This document shows positions 1-10,346 of a stretch of 64,000 nt of DNA, one piece after another (position 1 is the first letter of the stretch; every line of letters starts with the position of its first letter). Where the stretch lies: contig CAKUKM010000010.1 in assembly GCA_934663595.1 (NCBI GenBank), positions 1-64,000 of the forward strand, given 5' to 3'. The position numbers and the translations under genes are program-made. This DNA comes from an uncultured Clostridia bacterium (lineage in GTDB: Bacteria > Bacillota > Clostridia > Christensenellales > Aristaeellaceae). Under the pieces are notes generated by a model that was given only the letters and a program-made list of their open reading frames with translations, made no database searches and had not been told where the DNA came from.

Positions 1-2
1 CC

Positions 3-65
3 TTTCTGCTGTTCATATCAGGTGTATCGCTATTTGGCTGGCTGTTTTGGCTTGATCTCATGTAG
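3..65 (+). CDS. 3' end of a membrane protein gene (partial)
   Basis: The third reading frame is open from the window edge to a TAG at 63-65 and encodes about 20 strongly hydrophobic residues ending WLFWLDLM. This looks like the last membrane segment of a protein whose body lies outside the window. The other two forward frames give less protein-like tails. The family cannot be named from so short a piece, and it could be a chance open frame. Confidence 0.35.
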   Translation, partial: FLLFISGVSLFGWLFWLDLM

Positions 66-93
66 ACACTGTCTAAAAAGGAACTAAGAAAGT

Positions 94-240
94 AAATGGA
101 GTCGCTATCCGACTCCATTTGCGTCAAATTGGGAACAAGCGTTGCCAAGTACAACACCGGAATTGAGTCGCTTCCCGACTCAATTCCGGGCGACCAAGCG
201 CGGCAGCAACTGGCCGGCGGCCCTGCCGCCCCCCCAATTG
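94..240 (-). repeat. Hairpin repeat family, block A (inverted relative to blocks B and C)
   Basis: Two perfect stem-loops lie here. One has an 11-bp stem (94-104/110-120, loop CTATC); the other a 14-bp stem (157-170/176-189, loop CTTCC). Both share the core GAGTCG-5 nt-CGACTC. The sequence after them, with the motifs GACCAAGCGCGGCAGCAAC and GGCGGC, is the reverse complement of the module beginning near 3153. Read on the minus strand the loops are GATAG and GGAAG, matching the other blocks. The block sits directly upstream of the GH38 promoter. Confidence 0.85.
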
Positions 241-244
241 TGGA

Positions 245-273
245 TTGACAAGCGGGCGTTCGCAGGTTATAAT
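245..273 (+). promoter_or_regulatory. Sigma-A promoter of the alpha-mannosidase gene
   Basis: A perfect TTGACA (245-250), a 17-bp spacer and a perfect TATAAT (268-273) lie 66 bases before the start codon, immediately after repeat block A. The mannosidase therefore has its own strong promoter. Confidence 0.8.
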
Positions 274-339
274 ATGGTAAAGGGATTTTATTCAATGGCA
301 TCGAAAATCCCAATTTAAAATGAATACGGAGGGTGTCCT

Positions 340-3186
340 ATGAATCTGTTTGCACGTTTTTCTGCGCTCAAGCAGAGGGTCGGCGGCAACCGCGAAAAGC
401 GTGGGTTCGAATTCACAATGGGGCCTGACGCGGCGGAGCGCATCGGCGTGACCAGGCCGTCCGCGGCAATCGAACGCATTCTTTCCGAAATCCACTTTGG
501 TCTGCAGCTTTCCAAGCGGCACGGCGGCATGTATGATTCCCAGCTGGATTCCGCTCTAAACATTCTGGAAGCCTGCATGGACGCGGAGGGCGTTCTGACC
601 AGATCCGCGTGCATGGAGGCGGAGGGCGCACTGCTTCCGCTGTCCGCGGCGGCGAAGGAATACGAAGTCATCTACGCCTCGCACGCGCATATCGACATGA
701 ACTGGATGTGGGGCTGGCAGGAAACGGTCGCGGTCACGCTTTCGACGTTCCGCACGATGCTGAATCTGATGAAGGAATACCCGGAATTCACGTTCAGCCA
801 GTCGCAGGCTTCGGTCTATAAGATCGTCGAGGAATTCGATCCCGACATGATGAAGGAAATTCAGGCGCGCATTCGCGAAGGTCGCTGGGAAGTGACGGCG
901 AACGCGTGGGTCGAGACCGACAAGAACATGCCCGATACGGAATCGCTGCTGCGCCATATCCGCGTAACGCGCGATTACCTGAAGGACGTGTGGGGCGTCG
1001 AGAAGGTCGAGGTGGACTTCTCGCCCGACACGTTCGGCCACAGCCGCTTTGTTCCGGAGATCAACACCTTCGGCAACATCCCCTATTACTATCACTGCCG
1101 CGGCCTGCAGGACGATCTGACGCTTTATCGCTATATCGCGCCGTCCGGCAGCGAGGTTTTGATGTACAAGGAGCCGTACTGGTACAATTCCGGCGTTTGC
1201 CCGGACAACGGCACCGGCGTATTTGAAATGGAAAAGCGCTGCAACGGCCTGAAGACGGCGCTGATCGTCTATGGCGTGGGCGATCATGGCGGCGGGCCGT
1301 CGCGCAGAGACGTGGACAAGATGCTCGAAATGCGCGCATGGCCGGTATTCCCGACGCTGCGCTTTGGCACGATCGCGGAATTCTTCCACAAGGCGGACGC
1401 GGTTCGCGAGGGTCTGCCGGTGGTAAATCACGAATTGAACGCGATCTTCACCGGCTGCTATTCCACGCAGAGCCGCATCAAGCTGGCGAACCGCCGCGCG
1501 GAGGCCGCGCTGCTGGATTCCGAGCGCATGACCGCTTTGGCGCACGCGACTCTGGGCACGGCGTTCCCGCGCGAGCAATATGAAAAGGCGTGGCAGAGCA
1601 CGCTGTTTACGCATTTCCACGACATTCTGACCGGTTCCTGCGTGCAGGAGAGCCGCGAATTTGCAATGGGCAAGCTGGCCGACGCGATTGCGCACGCGCA
1701 GAGCGCCGAAACGCGCGCGTTCGAGGCGCTTTCGCAGAACATCGACACCTCCGCCTTCCCGAAGGATTCCTGCATTTCCGGCACGCTCGCCGAGGGCGCG
1801 GGCGTGGGCTTCGGCATTGCGAACTACGCGGGCGTACCGAATCCGGAGCGCGGCGCGGGCAAGGTGCGCGTTTACACGGTATTCAACCCCTCCGCGATGC
1901 GCCGCCGGGAGATGACCGAGATCACCGTATGGGACTACACGGGCAATTACGATCAGATCAAGGTGGTCGACCATGAGGGCGCGCCCGTTTCGTTCCAGCT
2001 GCTGGATCGCGAGCCGGTGCGCTACTGGGATCACATGTTCATGCGCATGCTGATTGAGACGGACGTTCCGCCGATGGGCTATGCGACCTACGCGATCGAG
2101 CCGGTGGAACCGGACGATTACCCGACGCATCTGCTCAAGGCGGAGCGCGAGGAGCTGCCGTGCGGCCCGGTCGTATTGGAAAACGCGAAGATTCGCGCGA
2201 CGTTTGACACCGGCAGCGGCATGCTGCAATCGCTGATTGACAAAAAGACCGGCGATGAGCTGCTCTCCGGGCCCGCGGGCCTGCATCTGGTGCGCACGGA
2301 GGATTCGGACATGTCCGCATGGCGCATCGGCCGCTATTTCGGCTATGAGCCCGTGACCGACACGAACCGCGTTCGCGTGGAAACCGGCGATCTGCGCACG
2401 ACGATCCGCTTTGACCAGAGCGTCATGCATTCGACCGTTTACATGACCGTATCGCTCGATCGGGATTCCGACGTACTGAAATACGATTTCTCGATCGACT
2501 GGCACGAGACGTGCAAGGCCCAGAAGTGGATTCCGCTGCTGGCGTATCGTCTGCCCCTGAAGAATGGTTCGGACACGATTCTGACCGACGTGCCCGCGGG
2601 CTATGCCACGCGCGCGGCGCGCGAGATCGACGTACCGGCGCTGACCGGTGCGTGCGCGGTAACGGCGGGGACGACGGCGGCGCTGATTGCGGACTGCAAA
2701 TACGGCTTCCGTCTGGCGGACAACGTGCTTTCCTGCACGCTGATCAACACGGCCGGCACGCCGGATCTGTATCCGGAGCGCGGCGTACACGCGATCAAGC
2801 TGTTCGTTGCCTTGACGGACGGCAATCCGACCATGCTGAAGCGCGAATCGGAAGCGCTGATTCGCCCGATGGTAGGCGTGCCGACGTCCACGCACGCGGG
2901 CAAGCTGCCTGCGAAAGCGTCTCTGCTCGGCTTTGAGGCGGAGCATTCGGTACTGACCTCGGCCTTCATTTCGAAGGACGGCGCGTTTGTCGTTCGTCTA
3001 TACGAGGCGGAGGGCAAGCCGGAAACGGTTCGCGTACGCTTGCCGTTTGCGCCCACGAAGGCGTTCCTGACCAATCTGGATGGCGATGTACTCGCCGAAG
3101 CAGTTCTGGAGCACGACGTTGCCGTCTTCGAAATCCTCCCCCACCACCTTACCCAACTGGCGGCAGTGCCGCCGGCCGATTGCTGA
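340..3186 (+). CDS. Alpha-mannosidase, glycoside hydrolase family 38
   Basis: This 948-residue enzyme is predicted to remove alpha-linked mannose from N-glycan or mannan fragments in the cytoplasm; no signal peptide is present. The GH38 catalytic domain shows HAHIDMNWMWGW near residue 113 (metal-binding His and Asp), PDTFGHS near 229-235 (nucleophile Asp region) and GDHGGGPSRRD near 315, followed by the usual beta-rich C-terminal domains. The ATG at 340 follows GGAGGG at good spacing. The last dozen or so codons (LAAVPPADC end) lie inside a repeat module, so the natural C-terminus has been replaced or extended by repeat DNA. The gene stands alone between inverted repeat blocks, next to gyrA, where carbohydrate genes are not expected. 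Family assignment is firm; the exact linkage specificity is unknown. Confidence 0.93.
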   Translation: MNLFARFSALKQRVGGNREKRGFEFTMGPDAAERIGVTRPSAAIERILSEIHFGLQLSKRHGGMYDSQLDSALNILEACMDAEGVLTRSACMEAEGALLPLSAAAKEYEVIYASHAHIDMNWMWGWQETVAVTLSTFRTMLNLMKEYPEFTFSQSQASVYKIVEEFDPDMMKEIQARIREGRWEVTANAWVETDKNMPDTESLLRHIRVTRDYLKDVWGVEKVEVDFSPDTFGHSRFVPEINTFGNIPYYYHCRGLQDDLTLYRYIAPSGSEVLMYKEPYWYNSGVCPDNGTGVFEMEKRCNGLKTALIVYGVGDHGGGPSRRDVDKMLEMRAWPVFPTLRFGTIAEFFHKADAVREGLPVVNHELNAIFTGCYSTQSRIKLANRRAEAALLDSERMTALAHATLGTAFPREQYEKAWQSTLFTHFHDILTGSCVQESREFAMGKLADAIAHAQSAETRAFEALSQNIDTSAFPKDSCISGTLAEGAGVGFGIANYAGVPNPERGAGKVRVYTVFNPSAMRRREMTEITVWDYTGNYDQIKVVDHEGAPVSFQLLDREPVRYWDHMFMRMLIETDVPPMGYATYAIEPVEPDDYPTHLLKAEREELPCGPVVLENAKIRATFDTGSGMLQSLIDKKTGDELLSGPAGLHLVRTEDSDMSAWRIGRYFGYEPVTDTNRVRVETGDLRTTIRFDQSVMHSTVYMTVSLDRDSDVLKYDFSIDWHETCKAQKWIPLLAYRLPLKNGSDTILTDVPAGYATRAAREIDVPALTGACAVTAGTTAALIADCKYGFRLADNVLSCTLINTAGTPDLYPERGVHAIKLFVALTDGNPTMLKRESEALIRPMVGVPTSTHAGKLPAKASLLGFEAEHSVLTSAFISKDGAFVVRLYEAEGKPETVRVRLPFAPTKAFLTNLDGDVLAEAVLEHDVAVFEILPHHLTQLAAVPPADC

Positions 3187-3489
3187 CGCGCTTGGTCGCC
3201 CGGAATTGAGTCGAGAAGCGACTCAATTCCGGTGTTGTACTTGGCGACACTTGTTCCCAACTTTCCGGGCGATGCGCCGCCGTGGTGGCGGCTTTCGCCC
3301 TGGGTTGCTTCAGGGGGCGGCTGGGCCGCCAGCCAGTTGCTGACGCGCTTGGCGGCAGTGCCGCCAGCCAGTTGCTGACGCGCTTGGTCGCCCGGAATTG
3401 AGTCGGGAAGCGACTCAATTCCGGTGTTGTGCTTGGCAGCTCTCGTTCCCAATTGGACGCAAATGGAGTCGGATAGCGACTCCATTTGC
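3153..3489 (+). repeat. Hairpin repeat family, block B (two and a half units)
   Basis: Two copies of a module (TGGCGGCAGTGCCGCC, then TTGCTGACGCGCTTGGTCGCC) each run into a perfect 14-bp hairpin: 3200-3213/3219-3232 with loop AGAAG, and 3392-3405/3411-3424 with loop GGAAG. A third hairpin (13 bp, 3459-3471/3477-3489, loop GATAG) closes the block and is followed by a T-rich stretch, so it may terminate transcription of the mannosidase gene. A further GCCGCC-GTGGT-GGCGGC hairpin lies near 3271-3287. The block begins inside the mannosidase reading frame. Confidence 0.88.
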
Positions 3490-3515
3490 TTTTCTGGTTC
3501 GTTTTTCTTTTAGAG

Positions 3516-3555
3516 AAAGGCGGCTGCTCCTGTTTTTGGAGTCGCCGCCTTTTTT
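3516..3555. terminator. Bidirectional terminator between the mannosidase gene and gyrA
   Basis: AAAGGCGGC (3516-3524) pairs with GCCGCCTTT (3544-3552), with an inner CTCC/GGAG pairing, and is followed by a T run on the plus strand and preceded by A residues that give a U run on the minus strand. It lies between the convergent GH38 and gyrA genes. Confidence 0.75.
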
Positions 3556-3566
3556 ATGATTTGGAT

Positions 3567-6086
3567 TTAGATTTCATCGGGGATTTCCGGGGCTTCGGGA
3601 TTCGTTTCTTCGCCGGCGCTGATTTCCGCGTCTTCCGCTTCTTCCGGCTCTTCCTCTTCCGCCTCGGTGCGGGCGACGCAGACGACCTTACTGCCGCCTT
3701 CGACGCGCATCAGGCGCACGCCCTGCGTGCTTCTGCCGAGCACCGAGATATCCGCGACCGGCATGCGAATGACCGTTCCGTCGTCGGTAATCAGGATGAT
3801 ATCCTCGTCCTCGTGCACGAGCAGCTGGCAGGTGAGCAGGCCGGTCTTCGCCGTCAGGTTCATTGCCTTAATGCCCTTGCCGCCGCGGCTCTGGACGCGG
3901 TATTCCTCGATTTCGGTGCGCTTGCCATAGCCGTTTTCGGTAATCGACAGCACCTTCATCTCCGGGAACACCGGGCACATATCCACAACCTCGTCGTCGT
4001 CCGTGAGCTCAATGGCCTTTACGCCCATTGCGTTTCGGCCCATCGGGCGCATATCGGTTTCGGGGAAGCGAATCGCCATGCCGTCGCGCGTGCCGAGCAG
4101 CATCTCGTAGCTGCCGTCCGTGAGCGCAACGCCGATCAAATCGTCGTCCTCGCGCAGCACCAGCGCGATCAGGCCGGATTTGCGCAGATTGACGAATTCA
4201 TTCAGCGCCGTGCGCTTGATCACGCCCTTCTTCGTGGCCATCACGAGATAGTGGCCCTCGACCTTCTCCATCGGCAGCGGCAGCATCACCGTGACCTTCT
4301 CGCCCGGATCGAGCTGCAGGAGGTTCACAATCGCCGTTCCGCGCGCGGTGCGGCCCGCCTCGGGGATCTCATAGCAATTCAGCTGGTACACACGCCCGCG
4401 GTTCGTGAAGAACAGAATCGGATCGTGCGTGCTGGTCACGTACATCTGCTCCACGAAGTCCTCCTCGCGCGTGGTGGCGCCGATCACGCCCTTGCCGCCG
4501 CGCCGCTGCGCGCGGTAAGTGGTCTTCGGCAGGCGCTTGACGTAGCCGAAGTGCGTCATCGTCACGACCATATCCTCCTCGTCGATCAGGTCGAGCATAT
4601 CGATCTCGCCCTCCATCGCGGAGATTTCGGTCTTGCGCGGGTCGGCGTATTTGCGCTTGATTTCGAGGATTTCGTCCTTGATGATGCCGAAGACGAGCTT
4701 TTCGTCCGCGAGCACCTGGCGGAAATAGGCGATCTGCTTCTGCAAATCCGCGTATTCCTCCTCGATCTTGTCGCGCTCCAATCCGGTCAGGCGCTGCAGG
4801 CGCATATCCAGAATCGCCTGCGCCTGCCGCTCGGTCAGGCCGAACCGGCTCATCAGGCCCTCGCGCGCCTCCTGCGCGGTGCGGGATGCGCGAATCAGCG
4901 CGATGACCTCGTCGATATGATCCAGCGCGACCATCAGTCCTTCCAGAATGTGGCTGCGCGCCTCGGCCTTGTCGAGGTCGTATTTCGTCCTGCGGCGAAT
5001 CACGTCCTCCTGATGCTCGATATAGTGGTGGATCATCTGCTTCAGCGACAGAATCTTCGGCTCGCCATCCACCAGCGCCAGCATGATCGCGCCGAACGTA
5101 TCCTGCAGCTGCGTATGCTTATAGAGCGTATTCAGAACCACGTTTGCGTTCGTGTCGCGCTTTAGCTCGATCACGATGCGCATGCCCACGCGGTCGGACT
5201 CGTCGCGGATGTCCGAAATGCCCTCGACCGTCTTTTCATGCACCATTTCGGCGATCTTTTCAATCAGCTTCGCCTTGTTGACCATGTACGGAATCTCGGT
5301 CACGACGATTCTCTGGCGATTGCCGGGCATTTCCTCGATTTCGCTCTTCGCGCGCACGATGATGCGACCGCGGCCCTCGTGGTACGCGTCGTAAATGCCG
5401 CGCCGGCCGAGAATCACGCCGCCGGTCGGGAAATCCGGGCCCTTGACGTACTGCATCAGGTCGTCGACCGTGCAATCGGGGTTGTCCAGCATGCAGACCA
5501 CGCCGTCGATCACCTCGCCCAGATTGTGCGGCGGGATGTTCGTGGCCATGCCGACCGCGATGCCGGACGAGCCGTTGACCAGCAGGTTCGGGAATCGGCA
5601 CGGCATTACCGCGGGCTGCATCAGCGTTTCATCGAAGTTCGGATAGAAATCCACCGTTTCCTTTTCGATGTCGCGCACCATTTCCATCGACAGCTTCGAA
5701 AGCCGCGCCTCGGTATAACGCATTGCAGCCGCGCCGTCGCCATCGACGGAGCCGAAGTTGCCCTGGCCGTCGACCAGCGGGTAATGCGTGGCGAAATCCT
5801 GCGCGAGGCGCACCATCGCGTCGTAAACGGACGAATCGCCGTGCGGGTGATATTTACCGAGCACGTCGCCGACGATACGCGCCGACTTTCTGAACGGCTT
5901 GTCGGGCGTTACGCCCAGCTCCTGCATCGAATACAGGATTCTGCGGTGCACGGGCTTCAATCCGTCGCGCACGTCCGGCAGCGCGCGGCTGACGATGACC
6001 GCCATCGCATAGGAGATGAACGAGGTTTTCAGTTCGTCCTCGATATTCAGGGGCATCAGATGCCCGACGTTCTTATCATCGATCAA
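3567..6086 (-). CDS. gyrA: DNA gyrase subunit A
   Basis: GyrA is the strand-cutting and re-joining subunit of gyrase, which introduces negative supercoils together with GyrB. The 839 residues match the family. The catalytic tyrosine is Tyr124 in [11 protein letters not shown]. The quinolone-determining region reads [17 protein letters not shown], with Ser85 and Asp89 at the positions usually altered in resistant strains, so this copy looks wild type. The GyrA box QRRGGKG needed for DNA wrapping is near residue 525, and the tail is acidic. The start is TTG at 6086, ten bases after GGAGG; the first in-frame ATG (residue 11) has no ribosome binding site. It lies 21 bases downstream of gyrB and is almost certainly co-transcribed. 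Confidence 0.97.
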   Translation of the reverse strand: MIDDKNVGHLMPLNIEDELKTSFISYAMAVIVSRALPDVRDGLKPVHRRILYSMQELGVTPDKPFRKSARIVGDVLGKYHPHGDSSVYDAMVRLAQDFATHYPLVDGQGNFGSVDGDGAAAMRYTEARLSKLSMEMVRDIEKETVDFYPNFDETLMQPAVMPCRFPNLLVNGSSGIAVGMATNIPPHNLGEVIDGVVCMLDNPDCTVDDLMQYVKGPDFPTGGVILGRRGIYDAYHEGRGRIIVRAKSEIEEMPGNRQRIVVTEIPYMVNKAKLIEKIAEMVHEKTVEGISDIRDESDRVGMRIVIELKRDTNANVVLNTLYKHTQLQDTFGAIMLALVDGEPKILSLKQMIHHYIEHQEDVIRRRTKYDLDKAEARSHILEGLMVALDHIDEVIALIRASRTAQEAREGLMSRFGLTERQAQAILDMRLQRLTGLERDKIEEEYADLQKQIAYFRQVLADEKLVFGIIKDEILEIKRKYADPRKTEISAMEGEIDMLDLIDEEDMVVTMTHFGYVKRLPKTTYRAQRRGGKGVIGATTREEDFVEQMYVTSTHDPILFFTNRGRVYQLNCYEIPEAGRTARGTAIVNLLQLDPGEKVTVMLPLPMEKVEGHYLVMATKKGVIKRTALNEFVNLRKSGLIALVLREDDDLIGVALTDGSYEMLLGTRDGMAIRFPETDMRPMGRNAMGVKAIELTDDDEVVDMCPVFPEMKVLSITENGYGKRTEIEEYRVQSRGGKGIKAMNLTAKTGLLTCQLLVHEDEDIILITDDGTVIRMPVADISVLGRSTQGVRLMRVEGGSKVVCVARTEAEEEEPEEAEDAEISAGEETNPEAPEIPDEI

Positions 6087-6107
6087 GATTCAGGATCCTC
6101 CGTTTCA

Positions 6108-8087
<1,980 letters not shown>

Positions 8088-8178
8088 TCAAAAAATTTCT
8101 TCTATAATATTCTACCACGGATTGACATCCTTAACCAGCACGATAATGTAATCTTTTTCGCCGCGTCCCAAAATCCGC

Positions 8179-8207
8179 TGGTCATGCTTGCGCAAGTGTG
8201 TTATAAT
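8179..8207 (+). promoter_or_regulatory. Likely argS promoter
   Basis: TATAAT at 8202-8207 is preceded at 17 bp by TGGTCA (four of six matches to the -35 consensus). It lies about 30 bases before the argS start codon, within the argS/gyrB divergent region. Confidence 0.55.
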
Positions 8208-8237
8208 GGGTAAAAATGCGTTTCAGGAGTGAATACG

Positions 8238-9947
8238 ATGGATTTCAAGCTTTCCATTTCCGAAGAAATTGCTTCCGCGCTGAAGGCGGTTTACGACGCC
8301 GAGCCCCTTTCCGTTTCGGAAATCGCCGCGGGCCTCGAGGTTCCGCCGGACACCGCGATGGGCGATTATGCGTTTCCGTGCTTCAAGCTCTCCAAGGGCC
8401 TGCGCAAGAGTCCGATGATGATCGCCGATTCCCTGAAGGATGCGATTCACGCCGATTATCTGGGCAAAATTGAATCGGTAAAGGGCTATCTCAACTTCTT
8501 TATCGATCGCGCGACCTATGCCGAAAAGATCGTTTCCGCGGTGCTCGCGCAGGGCGATTCCTACGGCAGCGATCATTCCGGCGAGGGCAAGACGGTCGTG
8601 ATCGACTATTCCTCGCTCAACATCGCCAAGCGCTTCCACATCGGCCATCTGTCGACGACGATGATCGGCAATTCCCTGTACAAGCTGCACAGGTTCTTCG
8701 GCTACAACGCCGTGGGCGTCAATCACCTGGGCGACTGGGGCACGCAGTTCGGCAAGATGATCGCGGCCTACAAGCGCTGGGGCGACCACGACACGGTGGC
8801 CCGGGGCGGCGTGGACGAGATGGTCAAGCTCTACGTGCGCTTTAATTCCGAGGCAAAGGAGAATCCTTCTCTCAACGACGAGGGCCGCCACTGGTTCAAG
8901 CGCATTGAGGACGGCGATCCGGAGGCTCTGGAGATCTTCAACTGGTTCAAATCGGTCACGCTCAAGGATGCGGAGCGCGTATACGACATGCTGGGCGTGA
9001 AGTTTGATTCCTATGCCGGCGAGAGCTTTTACAACGACAAGATGCAGCCGATCGTGGACACGCTGCGCGAAAAGGGGCTCTTGAAGGAGGATCAGGGCGC
9101 GCAGATCGTGGATCTGGAGCCCTACGGCATGCCGCCGGCGCTGATTCTGCGCTCCGACGGCGCGACGCTTTACATCACGCGCGATCTGGCGGCGGCGAAA
9201 TACCGCATGGACACGTATCATTTCGACAGGTCGCTGTATGTGGTTGCGTATCAGCAGGATCTGCATTTCCGCCAGCTGTTCAAGGTGCTGGAGCTGATGG
9301 GCTATGAATGGTATTCGAAGTGCGAGCACGTGGCGTTCGGCATGGTTTCCTTTGAGGGACAGACGCTGTCGACACGCGAGGGCCGCATTGTATACCTCGA
9401 GGATCTGCTGAACACGTCCATTCAGAAGGCGCGGGCGATCATTGAGGAAAAGAGCCCGGATCTGGAAAACAAGGATGAAGTGGCGCGGCAGATCGGCGTA
9501 GGCGCAGTGGTATTCTTCGCGCTTTACAACAACCGCATCAAGGACATTGATTTCTGGTGGGATCGCGCGCTGAATTTCGATGGCGAGACGGGCCCGTATG
9601 TGATGTACACGCACGCGCGCGCGTGCAGCGTACTGCGCAAGGCGGGCGACTGCGACGCCGCGCCGGATTACTCGGCCCTGTCCGATCCGGAGGCGCAGGA
9701 CGTAGTGCGTCTGCTCGGGCAATTCCCGGAGGTTGCGAAGGCGGCGCTCGTTCGCAGCGAGCCGTCGATGATCACGCGCTACAGCGTCGATCTCGCGCAG
9801 GCCTACAACAAGTTCTATTACGAGCGCAAGGTCATGGTTGACGAGCCCGGCGTGCGCGCGGCGCGCATTCAGCTGACCCGTGCGACGCGCGATCTGCTCC
9901 GTCTCTCCCTGAACCTGATCGGCATCACGGCCCCCACCCGCATGTAG
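8238..9947 (+). CDS. argS: Arginyl-tRNA synthetase
   Basis: This class I synthetase attaches arginine to tRNA-Arg. The 569-residue protein shows the N-terminal additional domain of ArgRS, the HIGH motif as FHIGHL near residue 134 within IAKRFHIGHLSTTMIGNSL, NHLGDWGTQFGKM, and LSTREGRIVYLEDLL in place of KMSKS, as in the clostridial type. The anticodon-binding DALR domain ends with the typical GITAPTRM. The ATG at 8238 lies seven bases after AGGAGT; a GTG nine bases upstream overlaps the ribosome binding site and is unlikely. Repeat block C begins immediately after the stop codon. Confidence 0.96.
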   Translation: MDFKLSISEEIASALKAVYDAEPLSVSEIAAGLEVPPDTAMGDYAFPCFKLSKGLRKSPMMIADSLKDAIHADYLGKIESVKGYLNFFIDRATYAEKIVSAVLAQGDSYGSDHSGEGKTVVIDYSSLNIAKRFHIGHLSTTMIGNSLYKLHRFFGYNAVGVNHLGDWGTQFGKMIAAYKRWGDHDTVARGGVDEMVKLYVRFNSEAKENPSLNDEGRHWFKRIEDGDPEALEIFNWFKSVTLKDAERVYDMLGVKFDSYAGESFYNDKMQPIVDTLREKGLLKEDQGAQIVDLEPYGMPPALILRSDGATLYITRDLAAAKYRMDTYHFDRSLYVVAYQQDLHFRQLFKVLELMGYEWYSKCEHVAFGMVSFEGQTLSTREGRIVYLEDLLNTSIQKARAIIEEKSPDLENKDEVARQIGVGAVVFFALYNNRIKDIDFWWDRALNFDGETGPYVMYTHARACSVLRKAGDCDAAPDYSALSDPEAQDVVRLLGQFPEVAKAALVRSEPSMITRYSVDLAQAYNKFYYERKVMVDEPGVRAARIQLTRATRDLLRLSLNLIGITAPTRM

Positions 9948-9949
9948 GC

Positions 9950-10237
9950 GGGCGGCGCCCGCTGGCGATTGCTGCCGCGCTTGTTCGCGACGATTTTGAG
10001 TCGGGTAGCGACTCAAAATCTTCCCTGTTCGCATTGGTGGGCGGTGCCCAATTTACCGCCCGCTGCGCCGCCGTGGTGGCGGCTTGCGGGCTTTGGTGGG
10101 CGGTGCCCACTGCCAGTTGCTGCCGCGCTTATTCGCGACGATTTTGAGTCGGATAGCGACTCAAAATCTACCTTTGTTCGCAGTGGTGGGCTGTTCCCAA
10201 TTTTCCGCAAATTGCACCGGGAAGCGGCGCAATTTGC
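9950..10237 (+). repeat. Hairpin repeat family, block C (argS-rmuC intergenic)
   Basis: Most of the 399-base gap between argS and rmuC is repeat. Two modules begin TTGCTGCCGCGCTTGTTCGC (or ATTCGC) and run into perfect 12-bp hairpins at 9992-10003/10009-10020 (loop GGTAG) and 10140-10151/10157-10168 (loop GATAG), whose outer stem is GATTTT/AAAATC instead of GGAATT/AATTCC. A GCCGCC-GTGGT-GGCGGC hairpin (about 10067-10083) is shared with block B. A last hairpin at 10207-10219/10225-10237 keeps the GGAAG loop but has a different core (GCACCG/CGGCGC, one mismatch). Confidence 0.87.
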
Positions 10238-10304
10238 TCTCTGGTGCATTCAGGGCTTTGGCGCGGCGAGTGGAGCGAAAGCTGCATTTATCATTCACTT
10301 TTTC

Positions 10305-10325
10305 AGGAGGCTTTCGCCTCCTTTC
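10305..10325 (+). terminator. Small terminator-like hairpin before rmuC
   Basis: AGGAGGC (10305-10311) pairs with GCCTCCT (10316-10322) and is followed by TTCTTT. It probably ends transcription entering from argS and the repeat block. Confidence 0.5.
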
Positions 10326-10346
10326 TTTGAATCGGGAGGTGATTTT

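Noticed and set aside
1..340. Insertion sequence remnant at the left edge
   Set aside because: Only a short hydrophobic tail and repeat block A are visible; no transposase motif or target-site duplication was seen.
94..3489. CRISPR-like array formed by the GAGTCG hairpins
   Set aside because: The repeats are irregularly spaced palindromic modules in both orientations; there are no uniform spacers and no cas genes.
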